From positions 1,981,001 to 2,045,000 of the forward strand of contig WPIO01000063.1 in the NCBI GenBank assembly GCA_009760855.2: 64,000 nt of DNA, given 5' to 3'. Of the stretch, positions 42,597 through 53,559 are shown piece by piece. Below the pieces are notes generated by a model. It ran no database searches. It was given only the letters and a program-made list of their open reading frames with translations, and was not told the origin of the DNA. Position 1 is the first letter of the stretch. Each line of letters begins with the position of its first letter. Origin of the DNA: Cristatella mucedo. Lineage: Eukaryota; Bryozoa; Phylactolaemata; Cristatellidae. The position numbers and the translations under genes were made by a program.

Positions 42597-45500
42597 ATGG
42601 CTCCCAAGGCTGCGGCGAAGGTTTCGGCACCAGGTAAATACGTGCTTCCGCGTACGCTTGCGCCCGTTCAGTGGCTTGATTCGGATAGTTAACTTTGAAG
42701 TGGTTATTTTTAAGTGTTTTTATTCGGTTGTTTGTCAGCAGCAGCTTTGCCGCCCGCGTGTTCGCCATGTGCTCGCAGCACACCCGCCGAGATGTATGTC
42801 TACAGCGGGCCGAAATCGCGCTTTGGTTCGTTCGTACCGTTAGCAGCATCGGCGCCGGCACCATCTTCAAATGCGGCGGCCAAGTCCAAGGCGCAGAAGG
42901 CCAAAAAGAGTACCGTTAAGGGTGTTCATGGCAAGAGGATCCGAAAGATTAGGACGTCGGTTCATTTCCGTCTGCCCAAGACTCAGAGGCTTCCCAGGGC
43001 ACCCAAATATCCTCGTAAAAGCACCCCGAAGAGGCCGCGGTAAGTATTTTGCTACGCTGGATTTCGACTGCTGCGATAGTGAACCTGGAACAGCTGCCAG
43101 CGCACTAGTTGCAAGTCGCACCCAAGCTGTGTACATTATAGGAGGGCCCGGGAGATGTGATGTAATCGGCTACTCGAAGTGTAGACTGCACTGCTGTTCT
43201 ACCCGTCAAAGTAGTTTGATCGTGCTATGTATTCAGCCGCATTACCTAGTATGCCGTCCAAAGAGAGATAAAGACCTCGTTTGTTCTGTGATATTGAATG
43301 GTACTACTTTTACGCTTCTGGTAACAAATGTTTCGATGCATTTAGCAGATTGCTTTTCAACTGCTGGCTTGCTTCTGGTCCGACTTCCTACCCACGAGCC
43401 CGTTTTTTGTCAAGATTTTTCCCATTCCGTAAGCGATTCCATGATCGCCGTGCCACCAAGATGCTTCTTGCTTCGATGAACCTTTTCCATTGCAATTAAT
43501 GCGGGTGATTTAGTATGCCGATGTTCATTCAATGAACCTTCTGCATTCCTCCTAATGTGATTTGTGGGACATGATTGTAATACGTGGTCCGTCAATCAAC
43601 CGGTATGCAGATTTACTAGCACCAGAGATTGTAGGTGTGCTTGACATATAGTCTTGAAATATTCGCCTGCTCACAGCACGGTCGGTCTTTTTTCGGCAAG
43701 GCCAGGCTATGAATTTTGTGTGTGCCTGTGCCATTTTACCATAGCACAGGTGAGCTGGTTTGGCCCATTGGAAAATGTTCTCGCCCCGACGTACGAGGCC
43801 GTATGCTCGAGCTCCGTGGCATATGTGAAGCACCTGAATAGATTGACTTCTCTCAGGGCACTTTACAAAGAATATTTTTTGTGTCAACATAGTGATCTAT
43901 AACTAAGACATCGCTAGAAAAAGAACGGTTAGTGCAAATTGCCAGAAATATAGTCTGTTGGTGTTGTACAAATTTCTCATTCTAAAAAATAAGGCAATAC
44001 ATAACATCTTAAGCACATTGCAATTATTTGGGGTTACGTTTAGCAGCAAATGAATTATATAATTCATTTAAAATATATTTCATTTATATAGCGCCTCGAG
44101 AAAACTTAATCTCTATTCAGGGGCTTCACGTATGCCTTCTGGGGCTCGAGCCCACGACCTCAGTCAGACCTTGGTCGGGGCGAGCACCTTAACCGCTAGA
44201 CCAAACCTTCAAAACTCCCGGCTTTTCATACCAGCTCATCCCCTTGCTCTTTACAAACGATGTTTTTTGACCGGAAGCTGTGCTTTTGAATCTCTTATGG
44301 TGTTCATATGGTCGATGAAATGGTGTTTATTACAATCAAGGTCGTGCAACTTCGTGTTATTGGCTCCACTGAATTACAAGCTTCCAGCCAGGATAAAACT
44401 CATCTGTTCCCAAACCGAATTGGGCTTACATTGTGAAGGTTACTGCAGCCGTGAACTTACCCTTGGTAGTTAAATTAAATCGCACTGCATGTATCTTTTC
44501 TGTGACAAAAGAAAAGTTGTGTACAAACTTGGTGCATGATGGACTAGTAAGTGATGTGGACGTGGCTCCAAGCTGCCTCACACTACAGGCAAACATGATG
44601 TGTTGTCTACCATCTCCACAAGGGCACTAGTCAAGTCTTCCACGGAATTGGCAGACCGTAATGCTACAAAACACCAGATGATTGCAATTTAAGTCTAGAG
44701 CAGTCTAGATAACAAAAGGTTACATTTGACTTGTAAATCCTGCAGCATTATCGGCTCTCGAAAATAGGGCTAGTTAGAAGTGCATGCGGTTTATAGTATG
44801 TAAATGCAGATTAATTTTTATAGTATTTATAAGCCTGTCTGCCCTGAAAATTAGTGGATTCAGAGCAATTGCTAAGCTACAGATATCTAAACATTCCAAT
44901 AATAACAGTGGGAATAAAGCTGATTTGCACAGTTCATTAGTTATCTACTTCGTGCGCACTCGAAAGTCTTATCCTGCACATGACTATATCTTGCAAATGT
45001 AAAGCGCCTAGAAAGAGATTAAGTTCTCTGAGGGCGCTTTATCAAGTGCAATATTATTATTATCTAAGTTCTATACTACACACTACATATCTTGTGACCT
45101 AATCTTCCTTATAATTGCTGGTGTCTGTGTTTTTATGCACGAGCATATCTTTTATATATACAGGTTGGATCAATTCAAGATTGTGAAGTTCCCCCTGACA
45201 ACTGAGTCTGCTATGAAAAAAATTGAAGACAATAATACACTCGTCTTCATTGTCGACAAACGAGCCAACAAGCCTATGATTAGGCAAGCAGTGAAGAAGC
45301 TGTACGATATTGATGTTCAGAAGGTCAACACACTGATCAGGTTAGTGGGCTAGTATTGGAAAGTGTAATTGCATCTTCAATAACCCATTTCAATTTAAAA
45401 AAATAGTGTTGTGGAATGCTGTCGACAAGTATTTGCTTTAGTTGGACAAGTAATGCAGCTATTTGATTCTTCTAGGCCTGATGGTGAGAAAAAGGCATAC

Positions 45501-46901
45501 GTTCGTCTTGCTTCGGACTACGATGCACTCGATGTTGCCAACAAGGTATGCAGCTGTAATGGCTGGCCTTTTGTCTATTAGGCTGTATAAAAAACTGGTG
45601 ATTTGGATTGCACTGCAGTGTGTCCGTGCTGTGTCGACTCAGCTTTTGCTTGTTATCCTTCATCCATCTTTAGGGCAAACAAAGGGGTAGAACTATTAGA
45701 ACAGTAGTTATCTCTATGCTAGAAGTGTCATTCGTCTTTACCTTGGCCCCCCATAGATGTTTGTATTTTCTTTAGAACGATTCCATGTGCGGTTTTTGTA
45801 GCAGATTATGACCGGTCTGTGAACATATTGTGCACGACTCAGCTTGCTGTTTAAAAGACCGGCTAATCTGCATGTCCTGTTATTAGGATATCTGCCAAAC
45901 AGCTTTTTTCCAAATTGATTAAAAGCTGTTTTGACGATGTTGTGTGGTCTCAGCTGATTAGACGGCTGTATGAATGCTTTGGTTTTCGTGAACTGTTGGT
46001 CCCTGGCTGTCCTATTTTGTTGCTTGCTTGAGTTACATTTACTCAAGGGCATAATGTAGTCATTTGTCCCTCTTTCAGGGCAAAGGCTGCCGCCTGACAG
46101 CCATCACATGGTTGGTTACAAGTCAAAATCTCGCCCCCATTGTCTTGATCGTGGCTGTGACTTGGTTTTTGGGCACATCTTTCATATAAAACTTGTAACA
46201 TGTAACCAAAAATTAGTTTTGTTTTCTACCCTAATGCATGTCATTTAGATGATGCAGTGATTCAAAGAGTTGTGTAAGCTGGGTCTAAGCCCTTTTCAGT
46301 TAGTGAGTTAGTCGGTTCCTTAGCATTCCGGCACAAACAAGTAGACCACATTGTCCATCAACAGACTGATCGTACCAAGTCTGCATACCATCCCTTTCTG
46401 CTAACTCTTGCTTTGGAAACCATAGACATTGGCTAGGCATTCTGGGTGTGTTCTTACTGCCCAAAACTAATGCCTTAAGTTTCTTCCTTACAATGAGCAG
46501 AACTAAGCAGGTTTATATGCAGCGATCGTTGTTCCAATATCGCAGTACATGGTTTTTTGTTTCACATATCACTATCCCTTACCTCATTACTGTAGCTTCG
46601 TGCATGCAGTCATGTCTCCTGTGCCACCTGTGAAACCGTGCTACCAGCACTCATCTGCTCCTGTGTGGTGTATGTGGATCGTTGCATTGCCTAGGTACTT
46701 GATTGTTGTAGCACATACTATCTATTAAAGCTGCCTTACATATTGCAGAGTTTATCAGATAGTTGCATTGCCCAAAATTAGGCCAATAACGATGCATTTA
46801 CATAATCCTATCATTTCATGGTGTGCATTGTATTTTTTGTTTTTGTACTGCAGCAAAGTACTGACTTATTTTTATATCTTTTGTAGATTGGCATCATCTA
46901 G
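42597..46901 (+). CDS. RPL23A: 60S ribosomal protein L23a (uL23)
   Basis: A component of the large ribosomal subunit near the polypeptide exit tunnel. Coding exons are 42597-42633, 42844-43039, 45164-45340, 45476-45545 and 46887-46901. All are in phase with GT/AG borders and give 164 residues, against 156 in human. The N-terminus [12 protein letters not shown] is followed by an Ala/Lys-rich tail, then [17 protein letters not shown] and [11 protein letters not shown]. The globular domain begins [20 protein letters not shown] and includes [33 protein letters not shown] and [18 protein letters not shown]. The last exon encodes only IGII and the stop, the invariant family end. An alternative acceptor at 42739 would be in the same frame and add 35 residues; the shorter form fits the family better. 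AATAAA follows at 46936. In vertebrates this gene hosts box C/D snoRNAs in its introns; no convincing one was recognised here. Confidence 0.97.
43745..43885 (+). mobile_element. tRNA-derived SINE-2
   Basis: The tRNA-like head GAGCTGGTTTGGCCCATTGG has a degenerate box B, ATGCTCGAGCTCCGTGGC. Then come CATATGTGAAGCACCTGAAT and a LINE-B-like tail with CTCTCAGGGCACTTTACAAA. Confidence 0.65.
44080..44207 (-). mobile_element. tRNA-derived SINE-2
   Basis: On the minus strand: GGTTTGGTCTAGCGGTTAAG as box A region, GGGCTCGAGCCCCAG as box B region, then ACGTGAAGCCCCTGAATAG and a tail AGATTAAGTTTTCTCGAGGC plus GCTATATAAATG. Confidence 0.75.
45001..45064 (+). mobile_element. LINE-B 3' tail remnant
   Basis: AAAGCGCCTAGAAAGAGATT, AAGTTCTCTGAGGGCGCTTT and ATCAAGTGCAATATTATTAT follow one another. 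This is almost identical to the end of the LINE at 57.4 kb. Confidence 0.8.
45546..46886. other. RPL23A intron 4, possible snoRNA host
   Basis: This 1.34 kb intron is free of recognised transposons. A box-C-like ATGATGC at about 46252 and a CTGA at 46366 are further apart than usual for a box C/D snoRNA, and no flanking terminal stem was found, so no snoRNA is called. Confidence 0.4.
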
Positions 46902-46935
46902 ACAGTTATCAGATTGATGGCTTGGCTTCTCTGTT

Positions 46936-46941
46936 AATAAA
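46936..46941 (+). terminator. Poly(A) signal of RPL23A
   Basis: AATAAA lies 35 bases after the stop codon, the spacing expected for the very short 3' UTR of a ribosomal protein gene. Confidence 0.8.
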
Positions 46942-46959
46942 TTTCATTATAAAGAACTT

Positions 46960-48535
46960 GCTTTAGTGCTGATAGATCCCGTTGGAAACTAGAGTTAGGC
47001 TTTATCGTTCGTGTGGCTGTTATAGTGCATTCGTGTGGCTGTTATATATGCATAAGTACTACTGTGTAGTGGACTTACTTCCCTACAGCCTTAGGCATAG
47101 AAATTGGGGGTTCGTCAGTCCTTAACCTTCATATAATAATACATAGAACCGTTCGTTAACTGAATCTTGTTCTGGGAACTGAAACACTTACTCTATAAAA
47201 AGCATTACCATTATCAACCAGCTTCGTAAGGATTATCCCTGCTCTCTAAGACAGTCTTCCTAACAAGTTCAGTTGTGAGCTGCTTCGCATGAAACAGTGC
47301 TCGAACGCATCTGGTTGGAGCTGCGGCCTACAGCCAAAAGGTAAAGCTTAGCGTCGAGGGACATTTACTAGATATTGTCTATCACACTTCTTGGCTTAGT
47401 GCTGGCAAAACCCATGCGCACGGTATTGCCTCTGCCCTCCTTATCCTCTTATTTATGCTTTCTCTTTATATCGGCCTATTAGCTTATGTCTAGGCTTATA
47501 GACGGTGCATTTTGCTGCTGCATGCTGCAATGGAGCCAGCAACTGGAGGATAAAATCTCGACATTACAATGACCTATCCGAGTCCATTCTTTTAATGTAG
47601 GCATCAAAAAAGTAAACAGATGGTCATGCAGTGTTTTTAGAGCTAAGGTAAGCATGCTCCCTAATAGCTGTTTTGGAACAATAATAAATAATCTTGTAGG
47701 TCTTAGTAATTCGAATTAGCCAAAAATTATCCAAAGTTTGTTATAATGATTTGATGTTTCAGTGCATGTCTTCTTGGTCGTCACTAGTATGGCTACTAGC
47801 TCCTGATACCAGCAGTTGTGGCAAAATAAACTTACACTGACATCGGATGCTTGGCTCTTTCCTGTAAGGCATCTTGGTTGAGAAAAGCTACTTTACCAAC
47901 CTTTCCGTAAATGCGGCTACACTCCTGAAGACTTCAAATAAAATTTTTATTGCATGGGCATGTCAGCCGCCGATACAAGTCAACTATGTTCATTAGCTGG
48001 TATTAGTTTAATAGACATGCAAGCGCTGTTTCCAGGTTCTACATGAAAGTAAGAGCATGAACCGGTGGACAGTATTAGTCCATGAAAATCAAGGACAAGA
48101 CTGATAGCTGCAAATCGAATGCGATCGAACGATGGTATTGACTCGGGAAACAGGCCGGCGTTAGTGTAGTTTCAATTGCAAAATACAAGCATTAGTCACT
48201 TTCGTACGTACTCTTGATGTATGAGCCTACTTGAAACATTAAATCGATAGTTTATCAACAAGATGAACCATATATAGTTTGCCAAAAGCTGTCAAAAATG
48301 AGTAACCCTACCGTCTGGTTCGACAATTTACATTGGCAAATGGCTGCCTGTAGGATTGTCGCAACAGTTGGAGGGTTTTTGGTGTTTACAATAACGCGCG
48401 AGAGCGGTTTTGGACTTGGCACGTTTGATTAGTATCCATAGTAGTGAAGCAGTATGGGTGCCTTAAACAGACAATTTAGCTTTTGTTATTGTAGACTAAA
48501 AGAATAGTGAATAGCTAAACTTGATTGCCATAGCA
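46960..48535. other. Intergenic, nothing recognised
   Basis: AT-rich DNA without open frames of note, recognised repeats or splice-flanked coding segments. Confidence 0.5.
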
Positions 48536-48600
48536 TCTGTAAAGTGCCTAGAAAGAGATTCAGTTTTTTGAGGGCACTAAACCAATGTATTATTATGTGA
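48536..48600 (+). mobile_element. LINE-B/SINE 3' tail remnant
   Basis: CTGTAAAGTGCCTAGAAAGA, then GATTCAGTTTTTTGAGGGC and CACTAAACCAATGTATTATT. Confidence 0.75.
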
Positions 48601-48606
48601 TGTTGC

Positions 48607-48831
48607 TTGCTCCCAGCGGATGTATTTTCGTCCGTAAGTGGACAACTTATCGAAAGTGTGAAAAATTACTTCGTGAAAGTGTCGGTTAAGAGGTACGAGG
48701 TATGCCAAGCATGCTTGTTGGGTAAGCTTAAAGACAAGGCTCATTTCACTTGCGAGCACTGCAGCAGGAGAACTATCGAGGGTGAACAATTGCATTTTCA
48801 GTGTGGCATAGTGGAGAAAAGAGAACAATAA
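48607..48831 (+). other. Small Cys-rich open frame, unrecognised
   Basis: A 74-codon frame carries VCQACLLGKLKDKAHFTCEH and CSRRTIEGEQLHFQCG, i.e. two CxxC pairs plus a later Cys, reminiscent of a zinc-binding fold. It starts without an ATG, right after a LINE tail, and its first codons overlap an AG that could be a splice acceptor. It could be an exon of an unseen gene, a transposon remnant or chance. No family is assigned. Confidence 0.25.
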
Positions 48832-49830
48832 ATTGCCATCCCAAGAATGTCACTGCAGCCGACTGACATTTCAAGCAGCTACTTTTGCATGTTGGACCCT
48901 ACCAAACGTCAAAGTGACGGAAGAGCGTGCTTCTTATAAAGTATCTTCCTATTCCATCTTATTTCATGGTTAAGGGGCTCGCTCTTGACGACCCATGAAT
49001 GCATTTTAGATAAGTGACTGCTAGGCTGTTTGGCAGATTTGGGTTTTATATTGTATCGCATGTAAGTGGTTTGACATGTTTATCCTTTAGGTTTATACTT
49101 TTTGGCTTAGATTTATGGCCTCACAGATAACATGTGAAGACATCTTCCCGTTTTAGTTTTGATGGCTTTGGCAGATTGAGGGTGTTATGGCTTCGTGGAT
49201 AAGTGGTTACTCTGGTTTATAATTTGTAGTGTAAGGTTAAGGCAGAGCAATTTATGGCTTTGCAATTTATGGCATCGCCAGCACGTGGACTGTGGTTTTG
49301 CGTTCACCAGGAGAATGGGAGTGTAGCCCAAAAAGTATTTAAGAAGGCGAAGCTTCAGAAGCAACAGAGTCGAGAGTCTGGGAATTCGGGAGTGACCCGA
49401 GCCTGAGGAATGCCCGAGTGCAGTGTCAGAGTGCAGCGCCGAACAGCAGCCGAGAGCTAGCCAGAAGGATTCACGGAGTGCTAGCCGCCCCAGACAGCGA
49501 GTCGGCTAGCCAGCGATATACCGATATTGAGTCTTCGCAGGGAGTGTGTCAGGCATCCTCACGATCTGTGGACGACAGCCATTCTGCAGTCAGGTGTTCG
49601 GCAGAAGGCTCGAGAGGCACCGACGGTCAGACGTCAGACTCCTATCGTATATGTCTCCTATCGTATATGTCTCATCGTCTCCTTTTCGTATATGCAGACG
49701 AACGCCCCTGGTTCCTCCCGCTCCGACTTTAGATAGCTCGCCGTCCCGGGGATAAGAAGCTTTCTCAGGGAGAAAAGGAGCGGGTCTTTGATAGAGTAGT
49801 AGCTAGTAGTTAATTAATATTAATATTAAA
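48832..49830. other. Intergenic with a TATA-like, LTR-like stretch
   Basis: Sequence at 49075-49290 repeats TTTATGGC-type words. AAAAAGTATTTAAGAAGGCG at about 49329 resembles a TATA box with downstream leader. A 17-base duplication (CCTATCGTATATGTCT) occurs near 49640-49672. This may be a solo LTR, but no matching second LTR or TG...CA ends were established. Confidence 0.3.
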
Positions 49831-49935
49831 AATAATACATTTGATATAGCACCCTCAGAGAACTCAATCTCTTTCTAGGCACTTTACATTTGCTGCAAAG
49901 GAAGCACGATCGAATGGTTAGTGGTGGCAGGGTCA
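49815..49935 (-). mobile_element. LINE-B/SINE 3' tail remnant
   Basis: TTAATATTAAAAATAATACA, then TTTGATATAGCACCCTCAGA, GAACTCAATCTCTTTCTAGG and CACTTTACATTTGCTGC. Confidence 0.75.
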
Positions 49936-50044
49936 ATGAAAACAAGCATCACGTGGCTAGGAGTGACATGCACAGGGTCAGCTTGCAAATGTGGTTAGTG
50001 GCAGCATGCACTGAGTCAGCACGTAAAAGGCGAATTACACGGAC

Positions 50045-50165
50045 CTACTAAATGCTGTGAGAACTTAATCTCTATTCAGGTGCTTCACATATGCCTCCGG
50101 GCTCGAGCTCACGACCTCAGCCAGACCTTGGTCTGGGCACTTTAACCACTAGGCCAAACCAGTTC
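50045..50165 (-). mobile_element. tRNA-derived SINE-2
   Basis: The minus strand carries GGTTTGGCCTAGTGGTTAAA, then CCAAGGTCTGGCTGAGGTCG, the box B region TGAGCTCGAGCCCGGAGG, and a LINE-B-like tail AATAGAGATTAAGTTCTC. Confidence 0.75.
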
Positions 50166-50615
50166 GCAACATCTCTGGTTTAATTTACGGAGAGAATAGG
50201 CAACGAGCTGGCTAAGTTGGATGAAGTAGTGCAATCGCTCTCGCGTGGTGGTTGCTTAGAGACTGGCCGTCATCTCGTGACGATGCTTAGTGGGGCGGTT
50301 AAAGCTCATATATATAAGAGACTGATGTCTAGGTAACATCATGTGCTCCATCAAAAGATTGCTCGATTTGTTGGACAGTAGTGGTTGAGCTGTCGAGGTA
50401 AGTCGGCGCTGTACCATAGTAATGTTTGGGTGGCTGGGCAGCTTCTGAAAATGGCCGGGGGGTACACGGACCGAGTGACAGGAAGTTCGAGTACTGGTGA
50501 ATTTCAATGAATTGGTCGAAAAGCACCTTTTTGGAAAGGAATACGTAAAATGCCGCTGTCTAACCTGAAGGTGCGTAGCCGGGCTGGGTATACAGAGGTC
50601 GGCTGAGCAAACAGC
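50166..50615. other. Unassigned segment
   Basis: No clear coding or repeat homology. It may belong to the Gypsy element further right, but the translated pieces do not support that firmly. Confidence 0.35.
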
Positions 50616-50619
50616 CGCA

Positions 50620-50765
50620 TTTTATTTAACGACTGATGAGCCTTAACTGCCATAGCCGTCACTTGCAGAGGGAACGAAGAATTACCTACTGCAGCACTTG
50701 AACCCGTAACATGGCTAGTGAAGTTCGAGCACCTTACCCTTGAGCTAAGACCTCGGGCAGATCAG
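50620..50765 (-). mobile_element. Diverged SINE-1 copy
   Basis: On the minus strand: GGTCTTAGCTCAAGGGTAAG as box A region, ACGGGTTCAAGTGCTG as box B, then CTCTGCAAGTGACGGCTATG and AAGGCTCATCAG. These line up with the SINE-1 body (CTGCAAGCGGTGGCGATACC, AAGGCTCTTCTG). Confidence 0.6.
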
Positions 50766-50999
50766 TAACCAGAGGCCGCAGTTCCAAGCGTGGTTATCTA
50801 TGTCCTGCTATTCGTTTTGTGACCAGTGTATGGCCTTGTCGGTCGCACCGGCCGGTTTACGGCCCATCGTCATTTGTAGAGCTGCAGGCCAGTTAATGAC
50901 CAATTGACTTTTATTGCGGTTATGGATTTATAAGGGATGAGTCGTGGTTTGGGGGGAATAACTTCAAGGCGTTCGAACTGCAGTTCTGAGTCAGAAGCC

Positions 51000-51965
51000 G
51001 TCGAGTACAGCTGCAGTTATGTTATGTGAGTCACCAGCGACTGCGAGGAAATAAAAATACGCTCAAGTTCAAACTGTCCTGCTATCATTTCTGTCTCGCT
51101 CTGAGCATATCGTCGTTGGTTTATCTTTTTTTTAATAAGCTGGAGCTGTTGCTGATCGAGATATTTGAATGGCCGAAGATCGCTTGCTTCATCGTGGGTT
51201 TAGCGTCAGCACGAAGCTTGGTAGTGAAATCGTTCTGCAGCTTCCCAAGTTTTCCGAAGGCATTTGCAAATTCATTTCGCGATGCACGTTCTGCACCCTG
51301 GAGCGATCATCGGCGGCGAGCGCACGATGAACGATTGTCAGACTGCTGAGAGTAGGCAGACCCACGAGTGACAGTGCCTCGTAATCACTACCACGAAGTC
51401 CAATGTCTCTTGCCAACCCTCGTATGCGATCGAGAAGGATGAAAGTTGGCAAAGTATGAGTTGTGCTCCACTGTACGCTCATAACTAAATATCAGTCTTG
51501 AGCCACGGTGTTGCGTCTCCAAGGCGTGTCTTTAAGGACATGACATTACAGGTTGCACCTGCATCGAATACCACCGCTTAACCTCATTGCATCTCGTCGA
51601 GGCTATCGTTCCTGGTATGTGGTTCACCAGCAAAAATAGTTTAGCAGAAATGCTGTCACGTTGCATCATGTTCTGTGGCGGTCATGCACGATATTTTCGC
51701 TCCGAACAGTTCGGATTGCAGATACAATTCAGCTTACGTGCACGAACTAGCAGCACTGATTGTACCGTACGTAGGGCATTTCCTGAGTCGGTGTTTCGTC
51801 CCGAAGTAATGGCAGGACGACTGCAAAGTTGCCGTTGGAAATATCGTTCTTTACGGTAACGGCCAGGTCTTGTGCTTCGCTGTCGTAGTCGGTGGCTCAT
51901 GCAGAGGCTCGAGGCATTGCTTAGACTGTTCATGTGACTCGGATGCCTGGCTATGGCTTCCGTGT
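51000..51965 (-). mobile_element. Ty3/Gypsy-like pol fragment (protease region), degraded
   Basis: On the minus strand the frame piece AVVFDAGATCNVMS (about 51.58-51.53 kb) matches the retropepsin active-site region of Ty3/Gypsy elements, with DAG in place of the usual DTG. Downstream, in shifted frames, DYEALSLVGLPTLSSL corresponds to the conserved end of the protease domain. Reverse transcriptase and integrase are not recognised to its right in reading direction. The fragment is broken by frameshifts. Confidence 0.55.
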
Positions 51966-51966
51966 A

Positions 51967-52085
51967 GTAATAATAATAATAATAACACATTTGTTCAACA
52001 CCCTCAGATAACTGAATCTCTCTCTATGCGCTTTACAGATGCTGCATATGAAGCATTACCAAATGTTTGGCGGTAACATCCGAAA
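51967..52085 (-). mobile_element. LINE-B/SINE 3' tail remnant
   Basis: AATAATAATAATAATAACAC, then TTTGTTCAACACCCTCAGAT, AACTGAATCTCTCTCTATGC and GCTTTACAGATGCTGC. Confidence 0.75.
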
Positions 52086-52129
52086 GCAGCAGGCATAGTG
52101 TAAGCAGGTACATGCATACGTAGGACGAA

Positions 52130-52445
52130 TTGCAAAGACTCGTGGAACTCGCTTCCACAATTCTTACGCAATGACAACTACTCTCTTGCTGCCGACTATG
52201 GCTTATCCTTTTCAGCGGTCCTGAGCTGCTACTTCCATGCTACTCACTACCTCGACTGCTCTCCTGACTCTGCTACGCTTCCCACTTCCTCTTTGTTGCG
52301 TTCAGTCTATTGGCTACCGAATGCGTACCGAAAGGTGCTTAGGCTGTGAGTGCTCTATACAAAACTCTCCTGCGTAACGCCCACATAGTCTTCATGGCTT
52401 TGTGGAGTTACAGACGGAGATACATACATACATACATACACACAC
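52130..52445 (+). mobile_element. LINE family A 3' end
   Basis: It matches 13.61-13.91 kb nearly base for base in places (GTGGAACTCGCTTCCACAAT, TCATGGCTTTGTGGAGTTAC). It ends in a (TACA)n run where the long copy has TACATTACATTAC. Confidence 0.85.
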
Positions 52446-52990
52446 ACCACATGGTGCAATAAAAAGGTGCGTTTCAAGCTTCTTTTTAAACGTCTTCTTG
52501 TTATGGGACGTTGTAACTTGCGTCGGTAGTGAGTTCCAGGCTTTGGGAGCGTAGGAACTAAAGGCACAGTCTCCGGCGGTTTCGAGGTTCGTGCGAGGTA
52601 TGACTAAACGATTTGAGTCAGAACAGCGGGTTGTACAATTCTCCGCCGGGTGGGGGGTGGTTCTGATAGGTAGGCTGGAGCCAAAAAATGAAGGCACCTA
52701 AAAGTAAGTGACCGAACCTTGAAGTTAATGCGCTCCTTGACTGGGAGCTAGTGCAGGTAGGCGAGAAGTGGTGTGATGTGGCAACTGTGCCACTCACGAC
52801 AGACAAGCTTAGCTGCAGAGTTTTGCACCGACTGTAAGCGCCTGATTGCACAGGCCGGTTGACCAGCAAACAGTGAGTTACAGAAGTCAAGACGGGATGT
52901 CGCAAATGCATGGACCAATTTAGATGTGGGATCACTGTCTAAAAAGCCCGGGTTTTAGCAATGCTGTGTAGCTGAAAGTAGGCAGACTTG
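52446..52990 (-). mobile_element. LINE family B fragment, 5'-truncated
   Basis: The minus strand encodes the RT C-terminus with shifts: AYFQLHSIAKTRAF, a DFCNSLFAGQPACAIR-like part, FGSSLPIRTTPHPAE, PRTNLETAGDCAFSSYAPKA and WNSLPTQVTTSHNKKTFKKK. It abuts the LINE-A end tail to tail. Confidence 0.75.
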
Positions 52991-53532
52991 ACTCAGATAT
53001 CAACGCTTCTCTCGTTGATGAGCCGAGTCTCAGCAACTGCTTGGCCCTGATAATGCCCGAAGATGCAAACGTCACGATTTGGTCTTCAAAAATTTTCGGT
53101 CTTTTCTAACTGACGGCGTGACCAAGTAAATCGGAGTAAAAAGTTTCAAAGGGCAGGGCTTCTTTCTGCAGGCTTTTTTCTGTGCGAATTCGTGCCTCTT
53201 ACACTCTCATCCTGCCTTGGAACGAAGTGGGCTGTACATTTTTCGAGCGTCTTACCAAGACAGACTTTGTCCTCAGGTCTGATACCCCACTCAAATGTTT
53301 TGTAGACCTCGACGACTTGCGAACGAAGGGCCATCAACAGTAGTACCGCCGTCGTTGACCCACTGTCACAGTCACAGCCTTCGACGATTTCGAGAAATAC
53401 TGGAGACAGTCTCGCCATCTGGGCCACTTCAGAGCCGTATCCAAGCAAGCTGAGAACACACAAGGCGGTCACAACCATTCTTCGGCACTCATTCCACGAC
53501 TTAACACTTACGAAATCATATTGCAGTAGCAT
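52991..53532 (-). mobile_element. Ty3/Gypsy-like gag fragment
   Basis: A 128-codon minus-strand frame starting at 53532 contains YKTFEWGIRPEDKVCLGKTL and EKCTAHFVPRQDESVRG, the pattern of Gypsy gag (acidic/basic helix, then a short linker to an Arg/Lys segment). It continues in another frame as FEDQIVTFASSGIIRAKQLL, like the following gag helix. With the protease fragment at 51.5 kb it forms one element split by LINE insertions. Confidence 0.5.
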
Positions 53533-53559
53533 TAAGCTCCTCGAGCTTTATTGATCCTC

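Larger units (their letters stand above)
43040..45163. other. RPL23A intron 2
   Basis: This 2.1 kb intron contains two SINE-2 copies in opposite orientation and a plus-oriented LINE-B type tail at 45001-45064. It ends in the acceptor TATATATACAG. Confidence 0.8.

Noticed and set aside
46249-46369. Box C/D snoRNA in RPL23A intron 4
   Set aside because: Box C is imperfect, the C-D distance is long and no terminal stem was found.
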